Origin: Devosia faecipullorum
Lineage (GTDB): Bacteria; Pseudomonadota; Alphaproteobacteria; Rhizobiales; Devosiaceae
Assembly: GCF_015158295.1 (NCBI RefSeq)
Contig: NZ_JACDXV010000008.1
Coordinates: forward strand, 47,687-111,686
Direction of reading: 5' to 3'
DNA length: 64,000 bases
Shown: positions 51,510 through 59,830 of the stretch, piece after piece
Layout of the letters: every line of letters begins with the position of its first letter
How positions within the stretch are numbered: position 1 is the stretch's first letter
Notes under the pieces: generated by a model
What the model saw: only the letters and a program-made list of their open reading frames with translations
Database searches by the model: none
What the model was told of the DNA's origin: nothing
Position numbers and translations under genes: made by a program

Positions 51510-53378
51510 CTAAGCCCGTTCCGCTTCCTCAAGCTCCGTGCTCAATTCCAGCCATTGCTCCTCGATGGCTGCGAGATCGGCGCTGAACCGTGCCTTGTCC
51601 TTGCCCAGCGCGATCATGCGGTCCGGCGGTCCGTTATAGACCTTGGGGTCGTTCAGCTGCGCCTCGATCTTGTCGATCTCAGTCTTCAGCCGGCCCATTT
51701 TGGTTTCCGCATCGGCGACCGATTTCTTCAGCGGCGCCAGTTCGGCCCGGCGTGCAGCCGCTTCCTGCTTGCTCGCCTTGCGCGCACCGGCTCCGCCCGC
51801 GCCGCCCTTGCCCTCCTTGGAGGAAGTGATGTTGCGCTGGTAGGAATCGAGGTCTTCGTCCAGTTCGCGGATCGTGCCGCCCTCGGCGATCCACAGGACA
51901 TCGCAGGTCGCCTCGATCAGGTGCCGGTCATGGCTGATGATCAGCACCGCGCCCTCGTAGTCGTTGAGCGCATGCACCAGCGCGTCGCGGCTATCGATGT
52001 CCAGATGGTTGGTAGGCTCGTCGAGGATCATCATCGAGGGGCCGGAAAAGGTGATCAGCCCCATCAGAAGCCGCGCCCTTTCGCCGCCCGAGAGGTTCTT
52101 GGCCTTGGTATCCATGCGGCTGGTGGTCAGCCCCATCTGCGCCAGCCGGCTCCGCCGCTTCGCTTCGTTTTCCAGCGGCATCAGCGGGGTAACATGCTCG
52201 AGCGGGGTTTCCTCGGGCCGCAGCTTGTCCATCTGGTGCTGGGCGAAATGCGCGATATCGAGCTTCTTGTTGATCTTGAGACTGCCGTCGATCACCGGAA
52301 TGTCGCCGGCCAGCAGCTTGGCGAAGGTGGATTTGCCATTGCCGTTGACCCCGATCAACGCGATGCGCGCATCCGGGTCGATGCGCTGGGTGACATTGCG
52401 CAGGATGATCTTGTCGCCATAGCCGGTGGCCACCTTGTCCAGAGTGATCATCGGCGTGGGCAGGTCCACCTTGGGCTGCTGGAACTGAAACGGGGCGGCG
52501 TGTTCGTCGAACATGGCCTCGGGCGGACGCAGCTTTTCGATCATCTTGACGCGGGCCTGCGCCTGCTTGGCCTTGGTGGCCTTGGCCTTGAAGCGATCCA
52601 CGAACTTTTGCAGATGCGCGATCTGGTCCAGCGTCTTTTCGCGGCTCTTGTTATTGAGCTCCATCTGCATGCGGCGGGTATTTTCGAACGTGTCGTAATT
52701 GCCCTTGTAAAAGGTCAACTTGCGATGCTCGAGATGCACGATGGAATTGACCGCCTTGTTGAGCAGGTCGCGGTCGTGGCTGATCAGGAAGACGGTATAG
52801 GGATAGGTGGCGAGGTATTTTTCCAGCCACAGCGTGCCTTCGAGGTCGAGATAGTTGGTCGGCTCGTCCAGCAGCAGCAGGTCGGGCTGGCTGAACAGCA
52901 CCGCCGCCAGCGCCACGCGCATGCGCCAGCCGCCGGATAGCTCGTGCGTCGGCGCATTCTGCCGGTCCTGCTCGAAGCCCAGCCCCTTGAGGATCGATGA
53001 AGCGCGCGCTTCGGCTGTGTGTGCATCGATGTCGGCCAGCCGCGTATAAATCTCGCCGATCCGGTCGGGATCGGTGGCGGTTTCGGCTTCAGCCATCAGC
53101 GCCGTGCGCTCCTTGTCGGCGGCCAGAACCACCTCCAGCACCGTCTCGTCGCCAGCCGGGGCCTCCTGCGCCACCGCGCCGATCCGGGCTTTCTTGTTGA
53201 CTTCGATGGAGCCGCTATCGGCCCCGATATAGCCCTGGATGAGATTGAACAGCGTGGTCTTGCCGGTGCCGTTCTTGCCGACAAACCCGGCCTTGGCATT
53301 GTCCGGCAACACGAAAGACGCGTCTTCCAGCAACACGCGGCCCTGAATGCGATAGGTCAGATTATTGATGTTCAACAT
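51510..53378 (-). CDS. ABC-F family ATPase
   Basis: A 622-residue soluble protein with two ABC ATPase domains and no membrane spans, the ABC-F layout. Walker A motifs are 'GKNGTGKT' (34-41) and 'GVNGNGKS' near 342; signatures 'LSGGWRMRVAL' and 'LSGGERARLLMG'; Walker B with the double acid 'LLLLDEPTNYLD' and 'MMILDEPTNHLD'. The linker between domains and a C-terminal lysine/glutamate coiled coil ('KKSVADAETKMGRLKTEIDK') complete it. ABC-F proteins bind the ribosomal E site and regulate or rescue translation. It is closest in feel to YheS-type members; the exact subgroup is not certain. Confidence 0.92.
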   Translation of the reverse strand: MLNINNLTYRIQGRVLLEDASFVLPDNAKAGFVGKNGTGKTTLFNLIQGYIGADSGSIEVNKKARIGAVAQEAPAGDETVLEVVLAADKERTALMAEAETATDPDRIGEIYTRLADIDAHTAEARASSILKGLGFEQDRQNAPTHELSGGWRMRVALAAVLFSQPDLLLLDEPTNYLDLEGTLWLEKYLATYPYTVFLISHDRDLLNKAVNSIVHLEHRKLTFYKGNYDTFENTRRMQMELNNKSREKTLDQIAHLQKFVDRFKAKATKAKQAQARVKMIEKLRPPEAMFDEHAAPFQFQQPKVDLPTPMITLDKVATGYGDKIILRNVTQRIDPDARIALIGVNGNGKSTFAKLLAGDIPVIDGSLKINKKLDIAHFAQHQMDKLRPEETPLEHVTPLMPLENEAKRRSRLAQMGLTTSRMDTKAKNLSGGERARLLMGLITFSGPSMMILDEPTNHLDIDSRDALVHALNDYEGAVLIISHDRHLIEATCDVLWIAEGGTIRELDEDLDSYQRNITSSKEGKGGAGGAGARKASKQEAAARRAELAPLKKSVADAETKMGRLKTEIDKIEAQLNDPKVYNGPPDRMIALGKDKARFSADLAAIEEQWLELSTELEEAERA

Positions 53379-53552
53379 GGCAATCGATTAATCCGCTGGC
53401 GTGGCCCCCGCGCGCGCCGATTGGGGCAGGGACGCATGAAACGCGCCAAACGCGCGAAACTCTTTGCCGCCCGAATTAGGGATTCCCGGCCGAGAAGGCA
53501 ATGCGCGTCATGCTGTCGCCGAAATGGCCGCAGCCTGAGGGTGGCCGATCGG

Positions 53553-54698
53553 TCACTCCTCGCGCCAGCTTTGGCGGAAGTCCTCGTCGATCAGCAAATC
53601 CTGCTGGGGCAGGGGTGCCAGCTCGGTGCGCCGGTCTTTCCAATTGGTATTGATCGCCCGGAAATGACGATAGAAGATCGCCGCGTCCCGCGTCTTCGAG
53701 AAGGACGGCCGGTTCTCGATCCAGTGCATATAGGGATGTACCTTGAGGTTCTTCACCCAGGCGCGTTTGGGGTCGAGAATCCATTTCTTCGGCCCCGACA
53801 GCGCCAGCTTGGGATCGGCGAGATAGTGCGAATAGTCGCGGTGATCGCCAAAAGGCGTGTCTGCCCCGTCCGGCACCACTTCGATATAGCGCCCCTGCAT
53901 CACGATCAGTCCCGAAGGCGTTTGCTCGACGGCCTCGTAGATGCTGGCTTTGCCGGAGGTCGTGACCAATTCGTCCACGTCGCAGTTCAGCACGCCCACG
54001 CTTTCCATCCCATAACGGCGCAGCGCGACGCTCATCGACCCCACTTGCAGGAACTGGGTATAGAAGGGATTGAGCCTGATGGCCGGGTCCGGCGCGCCAT
54101 AGAGATAGGGCCAGCTGTGAACCGCGACTTTGGCGATGCCTTGGGCCGCGATCGTGGCGGCGATCTCGTCGGTTTCGTAACGTGTCGAGCCATTGTCGAA
54201 GAACACGATGGCGTCGGTGCCATGCTCCTTGGCGTGGAAACGCGCCCATTCGGCGATCCAGAGCAGATCGTTGTTCTTGCTCATGGTGAAGGCGAGCCGC
54301 CGCCCGGCGAAATCCTCGATATGCGATGGCTGGATCGGCAGCAGGAAGCTTTGCCCGTCCGATAGCGACACGCGGATCGTGTCGACTTCAGCCGGAACCC
54401 CCGTCAATTGCGTGATCATCACCGATACCGAACCGTGGTGGCGGGCCGTCAGCGGGATTTCGCCGGGCAGGCCGACAATGCGGGCCGATTTTTGCGCCTT
54501 TTCGAATCCATGCGGCGGTGGTCCGACCAGGAGCACGTCGCGCCCCGAGCGGAAGCAATCGTAAAAGAGCAGCAGCGCATCGTAATTATCGTGGAATGCC
54601 TGCGGCCGCGTCCTGCCCTGTGCACGTGGCTGACGGCGAAAAGCCCCGCCTGCATCCAGGAATGCGGCGGAATTGGCATGGTGCATCTCGGCGTTCAT
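53553..54698 (-). CDS. Glycosyltransferase-like protein (Glyco_tranf_2_4/GT92 type)
   Basis: A 381-residue soluble protein. The central part has the nucleotide-sugar glycosyltransferase pattern: 'TMSKNNDLLWIAEWARFH', then 'DAIVFFDNGSTRYETDEI' and the D-x-D-like 'VLNCDVDELV'. 'HWIENRP' and 'IFYRHFRAINTNWK' near the end recur in proteins labelled glycosyltransferase family 2/92. The start at ATG 54698 ('MNAEMHHANSAAF') avoids an upstream repeat element that the longer frame (to 54887) would translate. Its acceptor is unknown; a surface polysaccharide or glycolipid is possible. Confidence 0.7.
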   Translation of the reverse strand: MNAEMHHANSAAFLDAGGAFRRQPRAQGRTRPQAFHDNYDALLLFYDCFRSGRDVLLVGPPPHGFEKAQKSARIVGLPGEIPLTARHHGSVSVMITQLTGVPAEVDTIRVSLSDGQSFLLPIQPSHIEDFAGRRLAFTMSKNNDLLWIAEWARFHAKEHGTDAIVFFDNGSTRYETDEIAATIAAQGIAKVAVHSWPYLYGAPDPAIRLNPFYTQFLQVGSMSVALRRYGMESVGVLNCDVDELVTTSGKASIYEAVEQTPSGLIVMQGRYIEVVPDGADTPFGDHRDYSHYLADPKLALSGPKKWILDPKRAWVKNLKVHPYMHWIENRPSFSKTRDAAIFYRHFRAINTNWKDRRTELAPLPQQDLLIDEDFRQSWREE

Positions 54699-54731
54699 CT
54701 TGGGGTCTTGGCCCTCTGGTCCGGTGTCATT

Positions 54732-54845
54732 GCCGTCTCTAGAGTATCGTGCAGAAAAGTGGAATCCGGTTTTCTGCAAAAGCGATGCGATAACAAAAAG
54801 ATAGAGCGGCACTCTGCGTTCAATAGAACGCACGCCGTCTCTAGA
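54732..54845. repeat. Palindromic intergenic element between 12-bp direct repeats
   Basis: GCCGTCTCTAGA occurs at 54732-54743 and again at 54834-54845, flanking 90 bases. Inside are two palindromes: TGCAGAAAA/TTTTCTGCA (54750-54758 and 54770-54778) and TGCGTTC/GAACGCA (54815-54821 and 54826-54832). The internal 'GTGGAATCCGGTTTTC' and 'GCGATGCGATAACAAAAAGA' wording is familiar from dispersed intergenic repeats of Hyphomicrobiales. It is probably a small non-autonomous repeat (RIME-like) inserted between the glycosyltransferase gene and ndk. Confidence 0.65.
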
Positions 54846-54976
54846 CAGGCTCGGCCGACTTCTCAACATTTTGCGCGATGGACGCAATGGTGCGTTGCTC
54901 TGCGCTGTCTTGCGCCCTGCGCGCTCTCCCGTTACAAGGCCCCACCTTTTCCAAGCAAATGCAGGACATGACCGCC

Positions 54977-55399
54977 ATGGCGATCGAACGCACCTTCTCC
55001 ATCATCAAGCCCGATGCCGTCCGCCGTAATCTGATCGGCAAGATCATCGCCAAGTTCGAAGAGAACGGCCTGCGCCCGATCGCCCTCAAGAAGATCCACA
55101 TGACCCGCGCTCAGGCCGAAGGCTTCTACGCGGTCCACAAGGAACGCCCCTTCTTCGGTGAACTGGTCGAGCAGATGATCGCTTCCCCGGTCGTCGTGCA
55201 GGTTCTCGAAGGCGAAAACGCCATTCTCAAGAACCGCGAAATCATGGGCGCCACCAATCCGGCCAATGCCGATGAAGGCACCATCCGCAAGCTGTTCGCT
55301 CTGTCGGTCGGTGAAAATTCGGTCCACGGTTCGGATGCTCCCGAAACCGCTGCCGAAGAAATCAAGTTCTTCTTCTCGGATGAAGAGCTCGTTGGGTGA
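54977..55399 (+). CDS. ndk: Nucleoside diphosphate kinase
   Basis: A 140-residue enzyme balancing nucleoside triphosphates through a phosphohistidine. Active-site His117 is in 'NSVHGSDA'. The sequence '[20 protein letters not shown]' at the start and '[15 protein letters not shown]' are diagnostic. The ATG at 54977 is chosen over 54968 and 54878, which add non-family residues; AGGA at 54963-54966 is at workable distance. Followed by an intrinsic terminator. Confidence 0.97.
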   Translation: MAIERTFSIIKPDAVRRNLIGKIIAKFEENGLRPIALKKIHMTRAQAEGFYAVHKERPFFGELVEQMIASPVVVQVLEGENAILKNREIMGATNPANADEGTIRKLFALSVGENSVHGSDAPETAAEEIKFFFSDEELVG

Positions 55400-55513
55400 G
55401 ACCCGGCGGCTGGCATTAGCCGGCCGACAAATCGCTCCGGTGGAGCGATTTGAGGGACGAACGCCCTGAGTCTTGCGAAAGGCCGGGACGATGCTCCCAC
55501 AAATAAAACACCA

Positions 55514-55537
55514 GGCCGCCCGCCGGGCGGCCTTTTT
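55514..55537 (+). terminator. Intrinsic terminator after ndk
   Basis: GGCCGCCC (55514-55521) pairs with GGGCGGCC (55525-55532) around a 3-base loop and runs into TTTTT. It lies 114 bases after the ndk stop. Confidence 0.85.
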
Positions 55538-55629
55538 GCTTGTTCGTGCTATAGTGCCGAACGCTGGTCCTCCGCCATGATGGCCAGGGCCCCATTGATG
55601 AACACCATTTTTATGTCGGAGCATCCCGG

Positions 55630-57579
55630 ATGAACGGGGGACACGGCACCCATGGTGTATCCCGCTCCGAAAGTACGACATTGTCCCTGCCTGAAAATAT
55701 CTCCCCACCGATTGCCCGCGCCCTTGAGGCCAAAGGCTATGAGACCCTTACCCCGGTCCAGTCCGCCATTCTGGAAGACCATACCGAGGGCCGTGACCTG
55801 CTCGTCTCAGCCCAGACCGGCTCGGGCAAGACCGTAGCCTTCGGCATGGCCATTGCTCCGACTCTGCTTGGCGACGATCTCATTCTGCCCCCGCCCGGCG
55901 CGCCGCTTGCTCTGGTCATTGCCCCGACGCGCGAACTGGCCATGCAGGTGCGCCGCGAGCTTGACTGGCTCTATGCCGAGATGCATGCCCAGACCGCCGC
56001 CGGTGTCGGCGGCATGGATCAGCGTACAGAGCGCCGTGCGCTGGAGCGGGGCGCCCATATCGTCGTCGGCACGCCCGGCCGCCTGCGCGACCACATCACC
56101 CGCGGCGCGCTCGATATGTCTGCCCTGCGCGCCGTCGTCCTCGACGAAGCCGATGAAATGCTCGATCTCGGTTTCCGCGAAGATCTCGAATTCATCCTCG
56201 ACGCCGCGCCCGAGGATCGGCGCACCTTGCTCTTTTCCGCCACGGTGCCGCGCCCCATCGCCGATCTGGCCAAGACCTTCCAGCGCGATGCCCTGCGCAT
56301 CACCGCGGCCAGCGCCGGCCAGCAGCATGCCGATATCGACTACAAGCTGATGGCTGTTCCCGCCGCCGAGCGCGAAAATGCCGTCATCAACACGCTGCTC
56401 TGGTACGAGAGCACCAATACCATCGTCTTCGCCTCCACCCGCGAGGCGGTGAAGCATCTGTCGGCGCGCCTGCACAATCGCGGCTTCGACGTCGTGACCC
56501 TCTCGGGCGAACTGACCCAGGCCGAACGCACCAATGCGCTGCAATCCATGCGCGATGGGCGCGCCCGCATCTGCGTCGCCACCGACGTGGCCGCGCGCGG
56601 CATCGATCTGCCCAATCTCGATCTGGTCATCCATGCCGATCTGCCGATGAATGCCGAGACCTTGCTGCATCGCTCGGGCCGCACCGGACGGGCAGGGCGC
56701 AAGGGCACATGCGTCGTCATCGCTCCCGCCCACCGCAAGCGCGTCGCGCTCTCCATTCTGCGCACCGCGAAAATCGAGGCGGAGATGATCGCGCCGCCTT
56801 CCGCCGAGGCCATCGATGCGCGTTATCGCGAGCAGATTCTGGACAATCCCCTGCTTGGCGTGTCCATCACCGAGGACGAGCAGGCAAGTGTGAGCAGTCT
56901 GTTAGCGAAATGGTCTCCAGAAGCGATTGCAGCAGCATATTTTCGCATGCAAATCGCAAACCGGCCCATTCCTGAAGACGTTTCTGCGGTTGAATTGGAA
57001 GCCGAGCGCACGCCCCGCACTCGTGAGGCTTTTGCAGGGGGTTCCTGGTTCAAGGTCAATCTTGGCCGCAAGCAACGCGCCGAGCCGCGCTGGCTTTTGC
57101 CCATGATTTGCAAGGCCGGCGGGGTCAGCAAGGCCGCCGTGGGCTCGATCCGTATTTTCGATACCGAAACCCATTTCGAGGTCGCCGCCGACAAGGTGGA
57201 TTCCTTCCTCCGCTCGGTCGGCAAGAACGGCACCGGCGAACGGGGCGTCCACATTTCGTCCATCGATGGCCCCGGCGAACGGCAGGAACGCCCGCAATCC
57301 CGGCGTCGTCCGCCCGGCCCCCCGGAGAAATACGATCCACTGGCGCCGCGCCCCGAGCGCGCCGACCGCAAGCAGCGCTATGGTTCATCCAATCTGCGTC
57401 CCGATGATTTTGAGCGGCCCGCCGAGCCGTCCGAAAAGCCGGTGAAAGCGGCAAAGCCCGTCGCCAAAGACAAGGGCAAGCCGAAATGGTCCCAGCCCGT
57501 CGCCGAAGGCGAGCCCCGCCCGGCCAAGAAGAAGGCGGCCAAGCCCAAGGACCACAAGAAGCGCCGCGCCGACGACTGA
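55630..57579 (+). CDS. DEAD-box RNA helicase with DbpA-type C-terminal domain
   Basis: A 649-residue helicase. Motifs in order: Q-motif region 'LTPVQSAILED', Walker A 'AQTGSGKT' (61-68), 'PTRELAMQV', 'DEAD' in 'VLDEADEML' near 172, 'SAT', and 'HRSGRTGRAGRKG'. A DbpA/CsdA RNA-binding domain follows ('GSWFKVNLGRKQRAEPRWLL' opening). The last 80 residues are a Lys/Pro/Arg-rich disordered tail. DeaD/CsdA-like helicases unwind RNA in cold adaptation, ribosome assembly and mRNA decay. The first 18 residues ('MNGGHGTHGVSRSESTTL') are not family-conserved, so a slightly later start is possible. Confidence 0.92.
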   Translation: MNGGHGTHGVSRSESTTLSLPENISPPIARALEAKGYETLTPVQSAILEDHTEGRDLLVSAQTGSGKTVAFGMAIAPTLLGDDLILPPPGAPLALVIAPTRELAMQVRRELDWLYAEMHAQTAAGVGGMDQRTERRALERGAHIVVGTPGRLRDHITRGALDMSALRAVVLDEADEMLDLGFREDLEFILDAAPEDRRTLLFSATVPRPIADLAKTFQRDALRITAASAGQQHADIDYKLMAVPAAERENAVINTLLWYESTNTIVFASTREAVKHLSARLHNRGFDVVTLSGELTQAERTNALQSMRDGRARICVATDVAARGIDLPNLDLVIHADLPMNAETLLHRSGRTGRAGRKGTCVVIAPAHRKRVALSILRTAKIEAEMIAPPSAEAIDARYREQILDNPLLGVSITEDEQASVSSLLAKWSPEAIAAAYFRMQIANRPIPEDVSAVELEAERTPRTREAFAGGSWFKVNLGRKQRAEPRWLLPMICKAGGVSKAAVGSIRIFDTETHFEVAADKVDSFLRSVGKNGTGERGVHISSIDGPGERQERPQSRRRPPGPPEKYDPLAPRPERADRKQRYGSSNLRPDDFERPAEPSEKPVKAAKPVAKDKGKPKWSQPVAEGEPRPAKKKAAKPKDHKKRRADD

Positions 57580-57606
57580 TCCAGCCAAGCCGTTCCGGTT
57601 TTCCGG

Positions 57607-58818
57607 TCAGGCCGGGTCGGCTTGGATTCGTCCCAGCCGGCCCACATTGCCCAAGGCCATGATCGCGGCGCCAAGGATGGCAATGGCCGCCGCAATCGCC
57701 AGGGCGAAACGATAATCGCCATTGGCGGCCAGCAGGCCGAACCCGGCCGCGCCCAAGAGGTTTGCGGCGATCGCCACTACATCCATCAGCGACGTCGAGA
57801 GCCCGACCCGGCCTTTGATGGCGTCCTGCACATAGGCGATGTTGACGCTCATCAGCGCCGCAGTGCCCAATCCGTTCAGCACCAATAGCCAGAACAAGTC
57901 GCTCACGCTGGTGAGCATGCTGGCAAGGCTGATGAACAGCGCCATGACCAGTCCTGCTGCGGCCAGCAGGGTTTCCTTTGTCAGCCGCGTCGTCAAATAG
58001 GCCAGCAGCAGCATGAACGGGGCCTCGATTGCCGCCGTGATGCCGGCGTAAAGCCCCACATCGGTCAGTGACCCGCCGAGGTCGGTGACGATGAACAGGG
58101 CGATGGTCAGGGTCAGAATCCGCATCGCTCCGGTCATCACCACGAGCCCTGTCAGCCCGGCCAGCGTGCCGGGACGCAAGGCGAATGACGAAAAGCGTGA
58201 GGCGCCCTCAAGGCGCGGCGGCGGCGCGATCTGCACGGCTGTCGCCTTGTCGCCGATGAGCAACAGGAAAATCGCGGCGACCCCGGCATAGCTCAGCGCG
58301 GACGCGAGATAGACGTTGAAAATACTGAATTCCGCCGCCACCCAGCCGGCCAGCGGCGGCACGACGATCCAGGCCAGCGTGAAGACGGTGCGCAGGACCG
58401 TCACCATAAAATCGGCGCGCTGGGGCATGTGCTTGACGTAGTAGACCCGCACATAGCCGAAACATTGCCCATAGCACGCCCCCGCGACGGGCATGATCAG
58501 GGCCATGGAAATGATGAAGCTCATCGCATTCGGCCACAGATAGATCAGGCCATGGGCCAGCATGCCGGCCAGTGCGGTAAGCAGAACGAGCAGTCTCCGG
58601 TCGGGCAGTTTGTCCGAGAGATAGCCGAGCCCCAGTGACACGAACGTGCCCAGGATCGAGCCTGCCGCCATGACGCTAGCGAAGAAGGCCGGCGACAGGC
58701 CCAGCGCATCCACGCCCACCAGCGAGGCATAGGGGATGGTGGCGGCATAGGTGACGCCCGAGAAGAACATGTTCATCCCGAACAGCGCCGTCACCGGCAA
58801 ACGTGGCTTTGTCGTCAT
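57607..58818 (-). CDS. MFS sugar-efflux-type transporter
   Basis: A 403-residue protein with 12 predicted membrane spans. 'LGLGYLSDKLPDRRLLVLL' is the loop 2-3 MFS motif. 'RADFMVTVLRTVFTLAWIVV' and the overall spacing resemble SetA/SotB sugar-efflux proteins. Likely exports sugars or sugar analogues; the substrate is unproven. It converges with the DEAD-box gene, leaving only 27 bases between stops. Confidence 0.82.
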   Translation of the reverse strand: MTTKPRLPVTALFGMNMFFSGVTYAATIPYASLVGVDALGLSPAFFASVMAAGSILGTFVSLGLGYLSDKLPDRRLLVLLTALAGMLAHGLIYLWPNAMSFIISMALIMPVAGACYGQCFGYVRVYYVKHMPQRADFMVTVLRTVFTLAWIVVPPLAGWVAAEFSIFNVYLASALSYAGVAAIFLLLIGDKATAVQIAPPPRLEGASRFSSFALRPGTLAGLTGLVVMTGAMRILTLTIALFIVTDLGGSLTDVGLYAGITAAIEAPFMLLLAYLTTRLTKETLLAAAGLVMALFISLASMLTSVSDLFWLLVLNGLGTAALMSVNIAYVQDAIKGRVGLSTSLMDVVAIAANLLGAAGFGLLAANGDYRFALAIAAAIAILGAAIMALGNVGRLGRIQADPA

Positions 58819-59125
58819 CCGCCCCTCCCAGCGGAGCGCAGAGCTACAGGGCCGGCGGCAATGTGTCCATTAAATCGTTTTCGGTGATCTGAGAAAAATG
58901 ACGATCAGCGAATTTTTCTGAATTATTCCTGCTTTTTCAATTTGTTATCGGCTGTATCCGACTCAACTCGCAAGCTTGCTGACTCTTTGCATTAAATCGC
59001 TCAAGCCGAGGTCTGGCCCACTTATGGCAAAATTGTGAATAGCCAAATCGCCGCGATGTACCCCCTTATGGCTCATCAGCTTTGCCGAACTTGCGTCGCC
59101 GGCCTGCACCCTGGAGAGAACAAGA
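58819..59125. other. AT-rich divergent intergenic region
   Basis: 307 bases between the divergent MFS and small membrane protein genes, clearly more AT-rich than the surroundings. The 10-base word CATTAAATCG occurs twice in direct orientation (58868-58877 and 58990-58999), about 120 bases apart, one near each promoter side, so they could be shared regulator sites. No open frame is convincing. Confidence 0.4.
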
Positions 59126-59743
59126 GTGCCTTTGCGTTGGCAGGAAGTGGCTTTGCCGCTGTTTACGATCACCTTTCTTATCATTCTAAAACACGTGCCG
59201 CTCACCGCGCATTTGCCGCTCGCCCGTGCCGCTGGCATCGTCGCATTCGGCTATGCGGCGTTTCTGGCGCTGCGCCTCGTGCAGCCGGAGGAGGGGTTCA
59301 TCATCGAAGGCGGCTGGGCCGAATTGCGGCCGTCTCTCGTGGAATATTTCGCCTGCTACGGTTCGGCGGCCCTAGCGTCTGTCCTGCTCTTTGCCGTCAT
59401 CGTCATGGGCAGCATTGCCGATACGACCCAGCTGATCGCCACCTACATAGCGGTGCTCACTCTGGCGGCGGGGTCGGTGTCCATCGGCATGCTCGGCCTG
59501 TTCACCCACACCCGCTGGGACCACCGGCAGATTGCCCATCGGTCTTTGACGGGCCGAGAGACAGTTCTGAACTGGGCCGACATTCATGCCGTTCGACCCA
59601 ATTGGCGCGGCATAACCATCAGCGCCGCCAATGGCCGCATCACCTTCTCGCAATTTCACGGCGGCGCGGCGCAATTGGCCAAACATGCCGCAACCCGCGC
59701 CCGACGCAACGCGGAAAGTGCCACCAAGGCATTTGCCGCCTAG
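59126..59743 (+). CDS. Uncharacterised membrane protein with PH-like C-terminus
   Basis: I do not recognise a named family. The 205-residue protein starts at GTG, preceded by GGAGAG. It has about four hydrophobic segments: near 8-22, 31-48, 78-100 and 105-125. The soluble C-terminal part 'RETVLNWADIHAVRPNWRGI' and following strands resembles small bacterial PH-like domains, which begin with a tryptophan-bearing strand. The end is a basic helix. Divergent from the MFS transporter and 87 bases upstream of the molybdopterin enzyme. The larger overlapping plus-strand frame at 59035-59820 is not believed. Confidence 0.6.
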   Translation: MPLRWQEVALPLFTITFLIILKHVPLTAHLPLARAAGIVAFGYAAFLALRLVQPEEGFIIEGGWAELRPSLVEYFACYGSAALASVLLFAVIVMGSIADTTQLIATYIAVLTLAAGSVSIGMLGLFTHTRWDHRQIAHRSLTGRETVLNWADIHAVRPNWRGITISAANGRITFSQFHGGAAQLAKHAATRARRNAESATKAFAA

Positions 59744-59830
59744 ACGCGCGCGGCGCCATCATTCCGCTTGATCCGGGTCATAACCACAATGCGTTTGCCG
59801 CCCTGATCCAGCTGAAATAGCGTCGCCGCC

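Noticed and set aside
59035..59820. 261-residue plus-strand frame overlapping the small membrane protein
   Set aside because: Arg/His/Cys-rich composition without hydrophobic segments. The alternative frame from 59126 has a ribosome site and clear membrane spans.
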